From Physcomitrium patens (Eukaryota > Streptophyta > Bryopsida > Funariales > Funariaceae): 64,000 bases of DNA. Positions 25,441 through 36,197 of the stretch are shown piece after piece. The translations under genes were made by a program, and so were the position numbers. How positions within the stretch are numbered: the first letter of the stretch is position 1; every line of letters starts with the position of its first letter. Under the pieces are notes generated by a model. That model did no database searches, was not told where the DNA came from, and saw only the letters and a list, made by a program, of their open reading frames with translations. The stretch is from positions 7,127,164 to 7,191,163 of the forward strand of contig NC_037269.1 in NCBI RefSeq assembly GCF_000002425.4, written 5' to 3'.

Positions 25441-27250
25441 CTAATTATTTCACCACCTATAAAATAATACATTGAATTTATTTTTTTTCATGTAGATATT
25501 CATCAAATACTCTTTGATCTAGATTGCTTTATACATCATACAATTTTCTACCCTATACATCAAATCCATAATTTAAAGACTAAACCATCAATTCTAGATA
25601 ATCCTAAAACCAATAATTTAGCTCTTTAAATATTATTATAACATACCTTTAATCCACAACTTCAAAGTAGAATTTAATAATCATTAACCTTAAATGACCT
25701 CTACTTAATCAAATATACCTTACAAACTTAGATATACAATTAAAACCATCTTTCAACAAGTTGCAAACATTCTCAAAAAACATTTACAATATGAATGCAA
25801 CATTATGATATAAAGTTCTTTAAAGACATCCACCTTTTGATTGAATAAAAAACCAACTTAAATTTCAACATTCATCTAACCAAATTATATCTTATATACA
25901 CATCAACCTACTACACCATGAAATCTTCTTGCAACTTTTAATCAACATAACTTTCAATTACCTTTATTTTTATCTTTATAATTCTATAGATTAAATTATT
26001 GCAATTGAAACTTATATTAATTTCAAATTCAATATTAACTAAACTTCTACTAACTTAATATCAAATTTATACTAAAAAATTGATTTTATTATACTTATTT
26101 ATACAACTATATCCATGCTTATTTAAAGTCATGTTAATCATACTAACTCATTACTATATCCTTGTGATTTCTAACTCATCATGACAAAATAGTTTTCTTC
26201 TCAAATCAAGTTTATTAATTTAATTTTAATTTTTAATACTAAATCCACAATCTCAATTTAAAACTTACAAATCTCATGTACTATACTTACTATTTAAGAC
26301 AACAACAACAATTTATGCTAGACCTAGAAGCACTTATTATATTGACTCATCACCACACTCGTAATTTTTAATTTACCATGATAAAATAGGCAATAAAGAA
26401 AATAAAAGAATCACTTTGTATATTGATTCAAAATTATTTCCACACTTTTGCTTATGTTCATTCTTCCACATAATTCAACTATTAAGCAAAAATACATCCT
26501 TCTATTAAAAAATAGAAATTCTTCTACATTAAATATTTACATCCACAACTAATTACATGTTTCAATCTCATAAATATAGCACATACAAACAATACTTTAA
26601 TCTAAGTTTTCAAGTATTCTTACCAAATATTAATATTCTTCACTTAAATCAAAACATCAAAAAAATGCATTAGTCACTTAGTACTTTACTAATACACACA
26701 AGTATAGACCTTACTAATAACAATATAAAAAAATATTACATTCTACAACTCATGCCAAGTTGCAAACCCTTACCAATAAGTGCATGTGAACCAACCTTCT
26801 ATTCACCTAAATCACCCTCAAAATCTTGTTGTGATCTCAACCACCTTGCTAACTAAGTCTTGAAGATGTTCTCAAATACTTAAACTCATGCTGCAATCCA
26901 TCCAATTGTGAACTAAAACAAATGCCATTAATTGATAATTTGTCATAATCCACATAACTCATCCAACTTTAAGTATATAGCAAATTAGTCATGTTTGTAA
27001 TTAAAAATCCAACTAAATTGCCATTATTCTCTCATGATTGTACACTTATCTATGCACGATCATGTCTTACAAAAGTTCTCATTCATGTGAATGAAGTTTT
27101 CTTTTTTAAGTTATTGATTTTTTAATCAAAATTCATCGAGTCCTAATCTATCCAACCCTAATTCATACAAATCTTAAACTTACTTCATCCACCCAAATTT
27201 TATCCAAGTACATGTACAATTTCATCCATTCTAGAAATTCTCACTGAAGA
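25441..27250. other. AT-rich intergenic tract
   Basis: No gene recognised. Its right part (about 26793-26905) is a diverged copy of a sequence at 37.3 kb, listed separately. Confidence 0.65.
26793..26905 (+). repeat. Dispersed repeat, copy 1
   Basis: Shares tgtgatctcaaccac, gatgttctcaaatactt and caatccatccaat, in the same order and spacing, with 37305-37415. Probably fragments of one old transposable element. Confidence 0.55.
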
Positions 27251-29640
27251 ATAAAATGCGTCGAAGGCTAATTGGAACAAGGTAGAAATTTCGATCTTCT
27301 TGCACTCAGCTTCACACGATCCCTTCAATCTTTCTGCAGATTTAATGTGTCCTCTTGTGTAATTGTTAAGTGCTGATCATTCTTGCAACTTCCTACGACT
27401 TCCTATGGGTTGTGGTAACAAGACTTCCTCTCTCTATTCTGGTCTACGATGAGGATTTCTCGACACTTACGGTTTACGAACGAGACAGTATTGGAAAAAA
27501 ACTAGGATGACCAGTGACTTACAGAATCAACCTTGATTGAGTTCAACAGTGCTATGCTGCTGATACCACAATCGTTTTAAATACTTTTAACATTTATTTT
27601 ATCATCCTATGCGGAGTAACTAACCCACAAGACCTTCCGAGGCGCCTGCTTCAAGTGTCCAGTGCAGGTGCAAGTGAGATTGAAGACAGCACGTAGAACA
27701 ACAAAACGCCTTGAGCATCGGCAGCAAGAACATGAAGGTGATGACGACTGGAACAAGGGCAGATCACGTAGAAGACAATCGTCTGTTCATCAGAGGAGAC
27801 GATAGATTGTCACTCCACTTCCACACTGCTGGATACATTCACCTTCCCCACCAATGCAGCATCGTCACAGCAGCAACTCGAAACAAATCCTAGTTAATGC
27901 TTCGACACCACAAATCGTGCTTCAACTACACCAAGCCGAAGATCTATCGCACAGAGCGAAGGATTCGGCAAACCGTTCCTCAATAGCATGAGCCCACGCA
28001 ACATTCGTTCAACTTCTTCTACACTCGGTACTGATAGACAAACTTGACACTCCTAGAAGCCGCATTCCACAGGTTTCCCAGCAATAGAGCTACCAGTCAC
28101 GCGATCCTTCGTTAGTCCGCCAAACACCTCAGACAGGGTCCTTGTCAACTTAGATCCAGCAACGTGAACCTCGCCTCACAGCGACAGAACGAAACGAACA
28201 ACCAAGAGCACGTGAAGACGAAGTGAACACGTCCGGCAGGACATATGGAGAGCGTGACTTGGATGAGTATTTATCAAATACTGGAAATCTTAACAAATCC
28301 GTGATCCTGAATTGCTGTGTATAATCAAGCTTTGTCTGTGTGTATAATGTGTCTTGATACTAGGATATTAAGTCGTGATAAAGCACACTCGCACTTATCA
28401 CCTCACCGGAGGTAGTCGCTGATTGTCTCCAGCTTGCGCGAACCCACTGACGATATAGACCAATTCTTTCCCATACACATGGGAGTCTGAAGGCGTCACT
28501 AAGCTGTCACTCCATGTTCATTGTAAACCGTTGTTGAATTCCACAGTACTATGAGTAACCACCTCCACAGGTATACCAGCACCACGGCTCACTTCCGCAA
28601 ATCCAGCAGCTCGTGAGAACAAGGAGGGAAGAAATAAACACAGAACCAAGCAGCTCGAGGGAACCAAACCCTGTCGACAGCCACCCTGACGCCCAGCAGA
28701 ACGACGAGGAAGCAACAACTGCCGACGCCAACAGTTCAAACCGCAGAAACTGCGAGAGATAAGAAAAACAAAAGAAACAGAAAGTGCGCCTCCCCGGAAA
28801 TGGCTTGAGGATGCAAAAAAGTAAACACTTTCTACGGCAGTAACTGGACTAGGAAGGGGCGACACAGTAATGAATAAACTACACTAAGACACAAGTAGCC
28901 CGTCCGCCAAAGGGGGACAATCAAACCCGCAATTTTACGACTAAAAGTGACAACAACCAGATGGAAAAGATGACAGAATCCAAAATGCCAACAACGATCA
29001 GCAACCTTATATTAGACAAGATCAGCAACGCCAGGTGCTCAACAACCAGAACAGGCACCTCACAGCACACCACGAACGGGATGAAGGCAGCTTCTTAGCA
29101 CAAAACAAGAGATCACGACGCTCTAGAATTGAACAGCGAGAGAAACACGAGCACTGAATCACAAGAGAAGAAAAAACAATGCTAACCAGATCCGACGCTC
29201 CCACTACAGAGCCACCAACGAGAGAGAGAACACCACCGGCGCCTCACCACAAGCACACCGCCGCACGCAGCAACACGAACACGGGGAGATTTGGGGAAAA
29301 AAAACAGGAAGACGTCGATAACAGGTGCTCCAGCAGCCACTCCATGGGCGATGTTGCTAACCTGCATGACCCACGCCAGGAGCACCTTTGCTTAGGAAAC
29401 CCTCTGAAACTATAGCAAAGATAAACAAGAATCGAGTCAGCAACAAGGGTTTAAGTTAAGTTGTTTCAGCAAAAGAAAGCTCACCGAAGAAGGGTCCAAA
29501 GCTCCGATCTGCGCGGCTGGATGTGGATCTTTTGTGTTGGATGCTCCTGCGAAGTTATGGGCGCACTGATCCATCAGAAAGTTAGTAAATTGGAACCCTA
29601 ACACCGAACAACATAGAAGTAAAAACAAAGTTGCACATGA
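27250..29640. other. GC-richer island without a recognised gene
   Basis: Composition rises sharply here compared with both flanks, as at gene islands elsewhere in the window, but all open frames are under 120 codons and none matches a family. It could be promoter and 5' exons of a minus-strand gene whose body has been lost, or decayed element DNA. Confidence 0.35.
29485..29574 (-). CDS. Weak candidate first exon
   Basis: Minus-strand ATG at 29574 opens 30 codons (MDQCAHNFAGASNT...) ending exactly at a TCG|GTGAGC donor, preceded by a 5'UTR-like ggttccaattt sequence. No in-frame continuation was found, and no family is recognised. It may simply be chance. Confidence 0.15.
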
Positions 29641-31006
29641 CGTTGACCTCGTCCCAGTTTACAGTCATCCATGCAATTATAACTTTGTAGACAACATTGT
29701 CTGCATGGGAAAAATTCAAACTTTCTTGGCAGACAACTTTTAATTTTTTATATTTTATTCAGTACTTTTCGGAAGTTATATTTTGGAAATGGATGCCACG
29801 CCAAGGAGACCATATTTAGCATTCCAGGCACGGATGTGGGTTGAGAAATGTGGCGCCTTTGTAATCCTCCCAGATAGGGCCTCTTGGTCTTTCTCCGCTC
29901 ACTTGTAAACATTGTCACTTGAGAGGATGTGCAGCAGCTCTAGAGGTTCATGGGAGGACATTCCACATTCAGAGGAACCAATGTGGAATTGAAGGACGTG
30001 CGTTTCTGATCGTGTGACCACAAGGACCAGAAGAATGCAAGCGGCCATTGGTTCTGAGAAGAGTTGGCGAAGCTGTCTAAGTTGGAGACTGGTCCTTGTT
30101 CTGGACAACTACAAGTAAATCCCTAACTCGGATTCAAGTCATCGAATGATGGTTCACAAGTTTGTCGACCTATCTTGCCGGTTATCGTACGTCTTTCCTC
30201 CTTTTGTATGATCTAAGGTTACATGGGTTACGAATTGTTTTGACTAGGTTAGCACTATGTTTTTGCCGCCAGAGTTGGGTAACCCTAGTACACCATCACT
30301 TGTTACCTAAGTTTAGTTGAGTCATTGTTTGCGGACAAGACTGGTTCAGATATCCTGACAAGGATAACCAGCACAGGGTTTGATGGTTTGTGATACAGAG
30401 ATCAAGGGAGGTTGAATCTGATCCGTGCACATATAGCACCTCCTTGACGAACTTCTGAGTTTTCTCCTCTATTAAGGTAAGCACTTCATTACCGTACCCA
30501 GAGAGCAGGTTAGCAATTCCTTGAAGAAACATATAAATATTATATTTAAAAAAATTTGTTTGCCTGTAAAAAAATCAATTTTCTTCAGTTTTTTTTCTAC
30601 TTGTGCTGGAATTGGCTTAAAAGCTTTGAATAGTAAAAATATGGCTAAAATATAACTTACTATATTTTCATTTTTGGCTCTTCAACATTTTCGTTTTTGT
30701 TCATTTTCTATATTCAAAAGTATTTTTTGGTGAAACTTGGATACAGTGTGTTCTTTAGCAGTGCTGTTAGAGTCACCTGTGCCTTACTTTGAGAAGAGGA
30801 AGGAAAAAGAACAAGCTTTGTATCGATTGTACTAAGATTAACGTGACAGTAGGAAGCGATAAAGTGAAATTTATCGATTGATGGGGTGCCTGCATCCAAA
30901 CTTGTCTCCTACATTGATTATTCACATATAAAATGTTATCTTTTTGGATGGTGAATTGCTCTCAGGGTGAAGGTATTAGGAGAGTTTAGCGACTACAGGG
31001 GCTCAT
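29641..31006. other. Spacer upstream of kinase gene
   Basis: No gene recognised. A CTCTCAG|G acceptor at about 30965 suggests a 5'UTR intron just before the kinase start codon. Confidence 0.4.
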
Positions 31007-32872
31007 ATGCAGAACGCGCTAAAAGATTTCCAACCTTTCGTTTGTCTATTTGAAGGAAAAAATATGACTGAGCTCTTGATAGCTACTGGTTTTTTAGTGA
31101 AAGAAGACGCCGAGAATGCATACTTTTCAGCTACTGATTTTTTAATGGAAGAGGACGCCAAGACTGAGTACTTATCAGCTACTGATTATTCAGTGCCAGA
31201 GCACGCCAAGACTGAGAACAGAGAGCCACCTGATGGTTTCCCAAGTGAAGAAACCATATTGCCTCAGCAAGTCAAGCATATTGAAGTGCAAGTGGAGCAT
31301 AGTACTGATATGAGTGGGAATGCCAAGCCTACCGAAGAGCTTGCTAAGATAGTGCAGTTTGAGCTTGCGGAAGGGGCAAGACGCAGCCTGCCCAAAGTTG
31401 AGAAGTTTGATTGCCATCATCGAGTTATAAAACTATGCAATGCTCAACCTGTTGATCAAGCTTTAAACGTTGCAGAATGTGGTGAACTAAGCGAGCACAA
31501 GTTCATCCGGTTGTTCAGTGAATCTATCCTAGATATGAAGGGGCCACAATTGGATTTCTTGAGTGAGATTTGCCTTACTGCTCGTTCGTCTGAGGAGTTT
31601 TTTCTTAGCGTTGCAAGGAATCAATGGATGCGGACAATCATCTCTTCTGAGAAGTCTCCTGAAGAATTGTTTTCTCCAATATTGACAATGGAGGAACGTG
31701 GAAAACTTATCTCCAGCATCATCATCCACAGCAACATTCTGCCACGTGATCCATTTTGGACAAAGATGCAATCTACAAGAAATGAGGCAAGTAGGAGAGT
31801 GCATTTTCCGTGTGCTATTTTCAAGAAGGCATTACAGGAAGGGAACCCATTGATGCACAATGTGCACGAATGGAGGAAGAAGAAAGAACCATGTGATCTT
31901 GGTCAGAATGGATTCAAAAGATCTGTGGATGGAAACTCTAAAAAAGATCCTCTAAAGTTGCTATGGAATATCGAATCTGGTGATATGTCACGGAAAGAGT
32001 TGGCACGCGGAAGTTGTGGGATTGTATGGTTAGTGACATGGAGAGGTGGTCTGTTTGTGAGAAAAGATTGCGTAAGAAGATCTTCCACTAATAATTGTCG
32101 TAACACTGAATCCTTGATGGATGCTATAGAGAAGGAGCTCAATGTGGTGGAACCACTATCTAATGAACACATTGTTTACTGCTTTGGGGTCTCTCATGCT
32201 GTAAACAAGAGTTCTATATTCATGGAGTACATGCCCTATAATCTATATCAATTGATAATTGAAAAAGTGGAAAAAACGGGTGACAGCGAGCCACCATTTC
32301 CTCACCATGACTCTATTGATATAATACTGCAGTGTGCAAAAGGTATGGCAGATATGCATGTAAATAATGTGGTACATGGCGATCTGAAGTCTTCAAATAT
32401 TCTTGTAAGCGAAATTTTGATTTCAGAGAATGAAAAACGTTATTTGGCTAAGGTTGCTGATTTTGATAATGCTCAAAGCATGAACAAAGAATCCAAAGGT
32501 AAATTCCAACCGAGATGGGGAACTACCAAGTATTCAGCACCAGAATTATTGAAGTGGCTCGGTGACAAGACAGAGGTCATCTGTTTTCCGAAAGCTCTTG
32601 ATGTGTACAGCTTTGGCATTGTAGCATTTGAGGTTCTAACAGGAGAGGAGCTCTATTGTAACGTGCATTCTCGAAAGAAATTGAGACAAGGCGTAATTGA
32701 GGGTACTTTGAGACCACCCCTTCGTAAAGAATGCCAAAAAGAGAACTTTTTAAATGATGAGAGATTGATATCACTGGTTGAGAGTTGTTGGCAGGATGAT
32801 CCCTCCAAAAGACCTCCCTTTAAGGACATCGTCAAAGACTTGAGCGACATCAACAGAGAGATTTTGGTATGA
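31007..32872 (+). CDS. Protein kinase with repeat-bearing N-terminal region
   Basis: Intact 621-residue frame; ATG 31007 is the first in-frame ATG after an upstream stop. Residues 26-73 are three imperfect 16-residue repeats (ATxxLxxEDAxxxYxS). Residues 75-320 form a region I do not recognise. The kinase domain spans about 330-615: glycine loop GSCGIV (335-340), probable ATP-site Lys353 in FVRKD, alpha-C Glu near 375-377, catalytic loop HGDLKSSN (457-464, Asp459 and Asn464 present, Arg of HRD replaced by Gly), DFD instead of DFG (485-487), APE (511-513) and Arg602 in KRPPF. The catalytic residues support activity, and HGDLKSSN is common in plant TKL/receptor-like kinases. No signal peptide or membrane segment, so likely cytoplasmic. 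A GT donor at codon 621 may splice to an alternative last exon at 33234. Confidence 0.9.
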   Translation: MQNALKDFQPFVCLFEGKNMTELLIATGFLVKEDAENAYFSATDFLMEEDAKTEYLSATDYSVPEHAKTENREPPDGFPSEETILPQQVKHIEVQVEHSTDMSGNAKPTEELAKIVQFELAEGARRSLPKVEKFDCHHRVIKLCNAQPVDQALNVAECGELSEHKFIRLFSESILDMKGPQLDFLSEICLTARSSEEFFLSVARNQWMRTIISSEKSPEELFSPILTMEERGKLISSIIIHSNILPRDPFWTKMQSTRNEASRRVHFPCAIFKKALQEGNPLMHNVHEWRKKKEPCDLGQNGFKRSVDGNSKKDPLKLLWNIESGDMSRKELARGSCGIVWLVTWRGGLFVRKDCVRRSSTNNCRNTESLMDAIEKELNVVEPLSNEHIVYCFGVSHAVNKSSIFMEYMPYNLYQLIIEKVEKTGDSEPPFPHHDSIDIILQCAKGMADMHVNNVVHGDLKSSNILVSEILISENEKRYLAKVADFDNAQSMNKESKGKFQPRWGTTKYSAPELLKWLGDKTEVICFPKALDVYSFGIVAFEVLTGEELYCNVHSRKKLRQGVIEGTLRPPLRKECQKENFLNDERLISLVESCWQDDPSKRPPFKDIVKDLSDINREILV

Positions 32873-33233
32873 TGCTAATATGGTGCTTCATGTTATATGC
32901 ATACTGTACTTCACTTTGGTTTAATTTCCGTAACAAATAGAATGTTCTCTATCATTAACAAGAGAAAATATCATGCTTGGCGTTCAGAATTGTCCAGTCA
33001 TAACTGCTTGGATTCTTTGATTGACTAGTATGTGATTTGTTCTTGCATCATTTTCTTGTAGAACCTGAGCTTGGTTTTTGCAACATGTAGTTTTTAGATT
33101 TCTTAATTCATCCTATTCCATAGGTACAACCTTGAACATGAACAGAAAACTGTGGTTTTGATCATGATGTGTGAGAAGTTGGTACGAGAGATAATGGTTT
33201 ACGTATTATGCTAATCAAATTTCTCCTTTACAG

Positions 33234-33308
33234 AAGCCAACTCCACGAAATGGCTACCCTCAACCACAAGGAAAATTTGTGAACTCTCTCAGTTTGTTTG
33301 GCGGGTAG
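33234..33308 (+). CDS. Possible last exon of the kinase gene
   Basis: The kinase frame reads TTG|GTATGA at 32866/32867. Splicing this donor to the acceptor ttacag at 33228-33233 keeps phase and adds 24 residues (KPTPRNGYPQPQG then KFVNSLSLFGG) before a TAG at 33306-33308, giving a 644-residue protein. Retaining the 367-bp intron gives one Val and a stop. Inferred from splice sites and frame only. Confidence 0.5.
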   Translation, partial: KPTPRNGYPQPQGKFVNSLSLFGG

Positions 33309-34015
33309 AGAGGCTGCGGAGGCGATGGATAATTGGTGTGTGATTGCGGTGGTGAGGGCGAGTTCGTGTGACTTGATTCACACTGGAGTTGGAAGGAGTT
33401 AGGGGAACTTCGTTGGGCCACCCGTGTAGTTTGGTGCTGTGGAAGTCACTAGCTCGGTTTTGGATAGCGGCATCGCAGATTTTGGTATGCAAAGGGTTAT
33501 CCAGAGAAGCCAGTCTTAATATAAGAAGACAATTACTTCTCTGTGACATGGGCCAGAAACGGACAGGCCTGCGGATGAGAGCATCAGGCCGTCGATACAA
33601 GGTGTTGCTTCAAGTCCTCTTCGTAACTACTCTGCAGTGAAATTTGTCTTGATTTCATGTACTTTGTGTGGAGTAGCCTGTTGGTGTTTGCAAGTACATG
33701 GAACAATATTGCTTGTAGCTATCCTTGTTGAAGCCTTAGTATCATTAGTATTCAGTTGGTTTGGTTGGGGTTACCGTATGCTGCAGAAAGCTCTTTGCTA
33801 TTCATAGTCTGCAACGGTTCTGCTGCTTGATAGGATTGGTACAATTCCACACGATCAGGTAACGGGTTTTCTGGATCAAACAGGTGGTTGCTGTGACTGA
33901 TTCAGGGTTCGCAATTTTATGGTGTGGTACCTATCTGTTGTTTAACATGAACTGGTATCAGATGACAGACTGGGGAAGTTGCACTGGCATTTGCTGAGTA
34001 GGTGACATTGTGCAG
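33309..34015. other. Spacer or UTR between kinase and OTU exon
   Basis: Gene-like composition but no recognised frame; a plus-strand open frame at 33389-33640 has no family features. Confidence 0.4.
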
Positions 34016-34111
34016 GATAAGGTGCTGGAGATTGCAAGCCTGAATGAACAATTAGGCTTGTTGGGTGTTGAAGTCGTTCCAGTTACAGCCGATGGCAACT
34101 GTTTTTTTCAG
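34016..34111 (+). CDS. OTU-type cysteine deubiquitinase, single exon
   Basis: An exon bounded by gtgcag| at 34015 and CAG|GTTCAT at 34111/34112 encodes 32 residues ending VVPVTADGNCFFQ. This matches the start of the OTU catalytic domain, where TxDGNCFF(R) carries the catalytic Asp and Cys; the preceding LNEQLGLLGVE corresponds to the helix before it in OTUD3-like plant proteins. The usual FFRA arginine would come across the splice and is replaced by Gln here. The remainder of the domain, including the catalytic His, is not seen in the AT-rich DNA that follows, so it is a remnant exon or part of a gene with a very long intron. Whether it is spliced to the kinase transcript is unknown. Confidence 0.55.
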
Positions 34112-34831
34112 GTTCATACATGTCCAGTGAGCGCAATCATTTTATATATTCATTCATGTTCGTGTATAACATTGGTAACACTATGAGATAAGTTGTCATA
34201 ACTTTAAGCAAGTTAAGTTGTTACAACTTTTGAAAGTATAATATCAAGTAAAGATGAAGATTTCAGAAAGTGACTTTTTTCTTTCTTTTTTTGTCAAAAA
34301 GAGGTGTTATATTGAATTTAATTTTACAACTTTGAAAGAGATGCTTAATGATTAATGATATTATCGAGGGTGGATAGAATATTCGACAACATTTTAAATT
34401 TTATACTTGAATATATTAGATGGTTTATTTGCACAAGTCTAAAATAGTATTATTTTTTCAAAAGACTAATTGATTACATGTTTTTTAAGCATATAAAAAT
34501 TTAGAAGTATCTTTGAAATATAATGAATCAACAAATGTTTTAAAATATGTTCTTTGCTATGTAGGTATAAAAAAATCTTATAGGAGATTGTTAAACCAAA
34601 GAAGTTACAAAAAATGCAACTTATTATTTATGCACTTGACCTGTAAGATATACTATCTTAAAAAAATATCTGTGAGACAATTGTATTCTAAGTACACAAA
34701 GAAAAGATTAAAATCACTTTCAATCTTGTATTTTATTGACCAAAACCATTTGAATCTTTTGTATTTAATAATTGATTTTGTAGTTTTTTTTATAATTCTA
34801 TCTTATTAGCATTATACATCTAATAACTATG

Positions 34832-34862
<31 letters not shown>

Positions 34863-35367
34863 GAATCAAACAATTTTAATCAATTTTGTTTAGTGAAGTT
34901 AAAATCTTTTTTTTTCATGCCACGTATTAAAGATAACTGTAAATTATGTTAGGTGTATGTAGGAACACCAACATAAATAGGATTTTATTTATGGCCATTC
35001 CATTACAAATCTTATTATTATAGTTAGTTTAAAAAATTTCTAAACTACACAAGAAATAATAAGAAAAAAAGTCAAAACCTAAATAAAATTCATTTTTTAT
35101 AATATTGAGTATTTTTTATACATATTTAAATCTTTAAAATACAATATTTTTGCTTTTTCAGAAAAAAAATTCTTTGATAAAAGTTTTATCTGAAAAAAAA
35201 AAAAAAAAAAAAAAAAACTGATTCTTTTTTATTATTCTGCAAATGCTTTTGATATTATATAATAAATAATTTAGACCTGTAGACTTGTAAATAAATTTTT
35301 TAATTGTTTTCATTTTTAAAAAATGATCAATATGTCTAATGATATTATCTATTTATATAATTTTATA
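34112..35367. other. AT-rich tract
   Basis: No gene recognised. Holds (TA)n at 34832-34856 and a 25-base poly-A at 35193-35217. Confidence 0.65.
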
Positions 35368-35535
35368 TTTCCAATTATGCACATGGGACCTAAGCTGCGT
35401 GCCGCACATTCCTTTTTGGCTTTCATTTGTCCGTTTCTGCCCTTGTCTCTTGAAGTTTTTGTTGAGGCACGCATACTTTGCTGCAAGCCTTGCTGACACC
35501 CCCACTCTGCCACCGCTACTTTTCTCGCACAGCAA
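35368..35535 (+). repeat. Direct repeat, copy A
   Basis: Matches 36034-36197 over about 165 bp, including the shared core tccgtttctgcccttgtctc and the string tttccaattatgca. The two copies are 666 bp apart, start to start, with about 500 bp of unrelated sequence between them. Confidence 0.65.
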
Positions 35536-36033
35536 CCCTCACCGCATTGCGATCCTGGCTGCGAAAAGCACGCAAATCCTCATTAGAGCAGAAAATATCA
35601 TTCACAAGATTTCTTCTGCGAAATGGAACGAGATCCCCTCACAAATTGGGCGTTGATGTGGAACCATTCCAATTGTGATTTGTTGTCAAGTAGTCGAGCA
35701 ATCAAAAATGTAGCTCTAGAGCTACAGAGCATCGAAACTATTGGCAGTTGGAGGCAAGTAGTGAAACTGTCGCCATCATTGGAATGCTGGTCCACACCAT
35801 TTAGAATTGATAATTGCACTGTTTCACGATGTGCACACTTGGATACGAATCAAAGCTCATGATGGTGTTGTCCAGATCGAGTTGATCGACATCAAATTGT
35901 GAGTGCGCTCCGGTGCTGCATGGTTAAGATACGGTTCAGTCTATGGCACTATCCTTTTGTATAGTAGCACACATATTCCTCAATTTTACCATAATATCAG
36001 ATCTATTCCTATGTGTGATAACTTATCAAGAAA

Positions 36034-36197
36034 TTTCCAATTATGCATTGGAATGGGGCCTAAGCCTTGTGTTGTGAGCGTCCCTTTTTGGCTTTTTTTG
36101 TCCGTTTCTGCCCTTGTCTCTTGAAGGTTTTGCTGCCACCCCCTCTTTGCTGCGGTCCTCGCTGCCACCTCCACTTCTATATTCTGTTTGCACAGAT
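36034..36197 (+). repeat. Direct repeat, copy B
   Basis: Second copy of the 35.4-kb repeat with scattered substitutions and small gaps. The arrangement resembles a short non-autonomous LTR element, but neither copy begins TG or ends CA in an obvious way. Confidence 0.65.

Noticed and set aside
7500-34111. Helitron exon capture of the AMSH and OTU exons
   Set aside because: I could not find a CTRR end with an adjacent hairpin or a TC start around either exon; kept only as a possibility in the findings.
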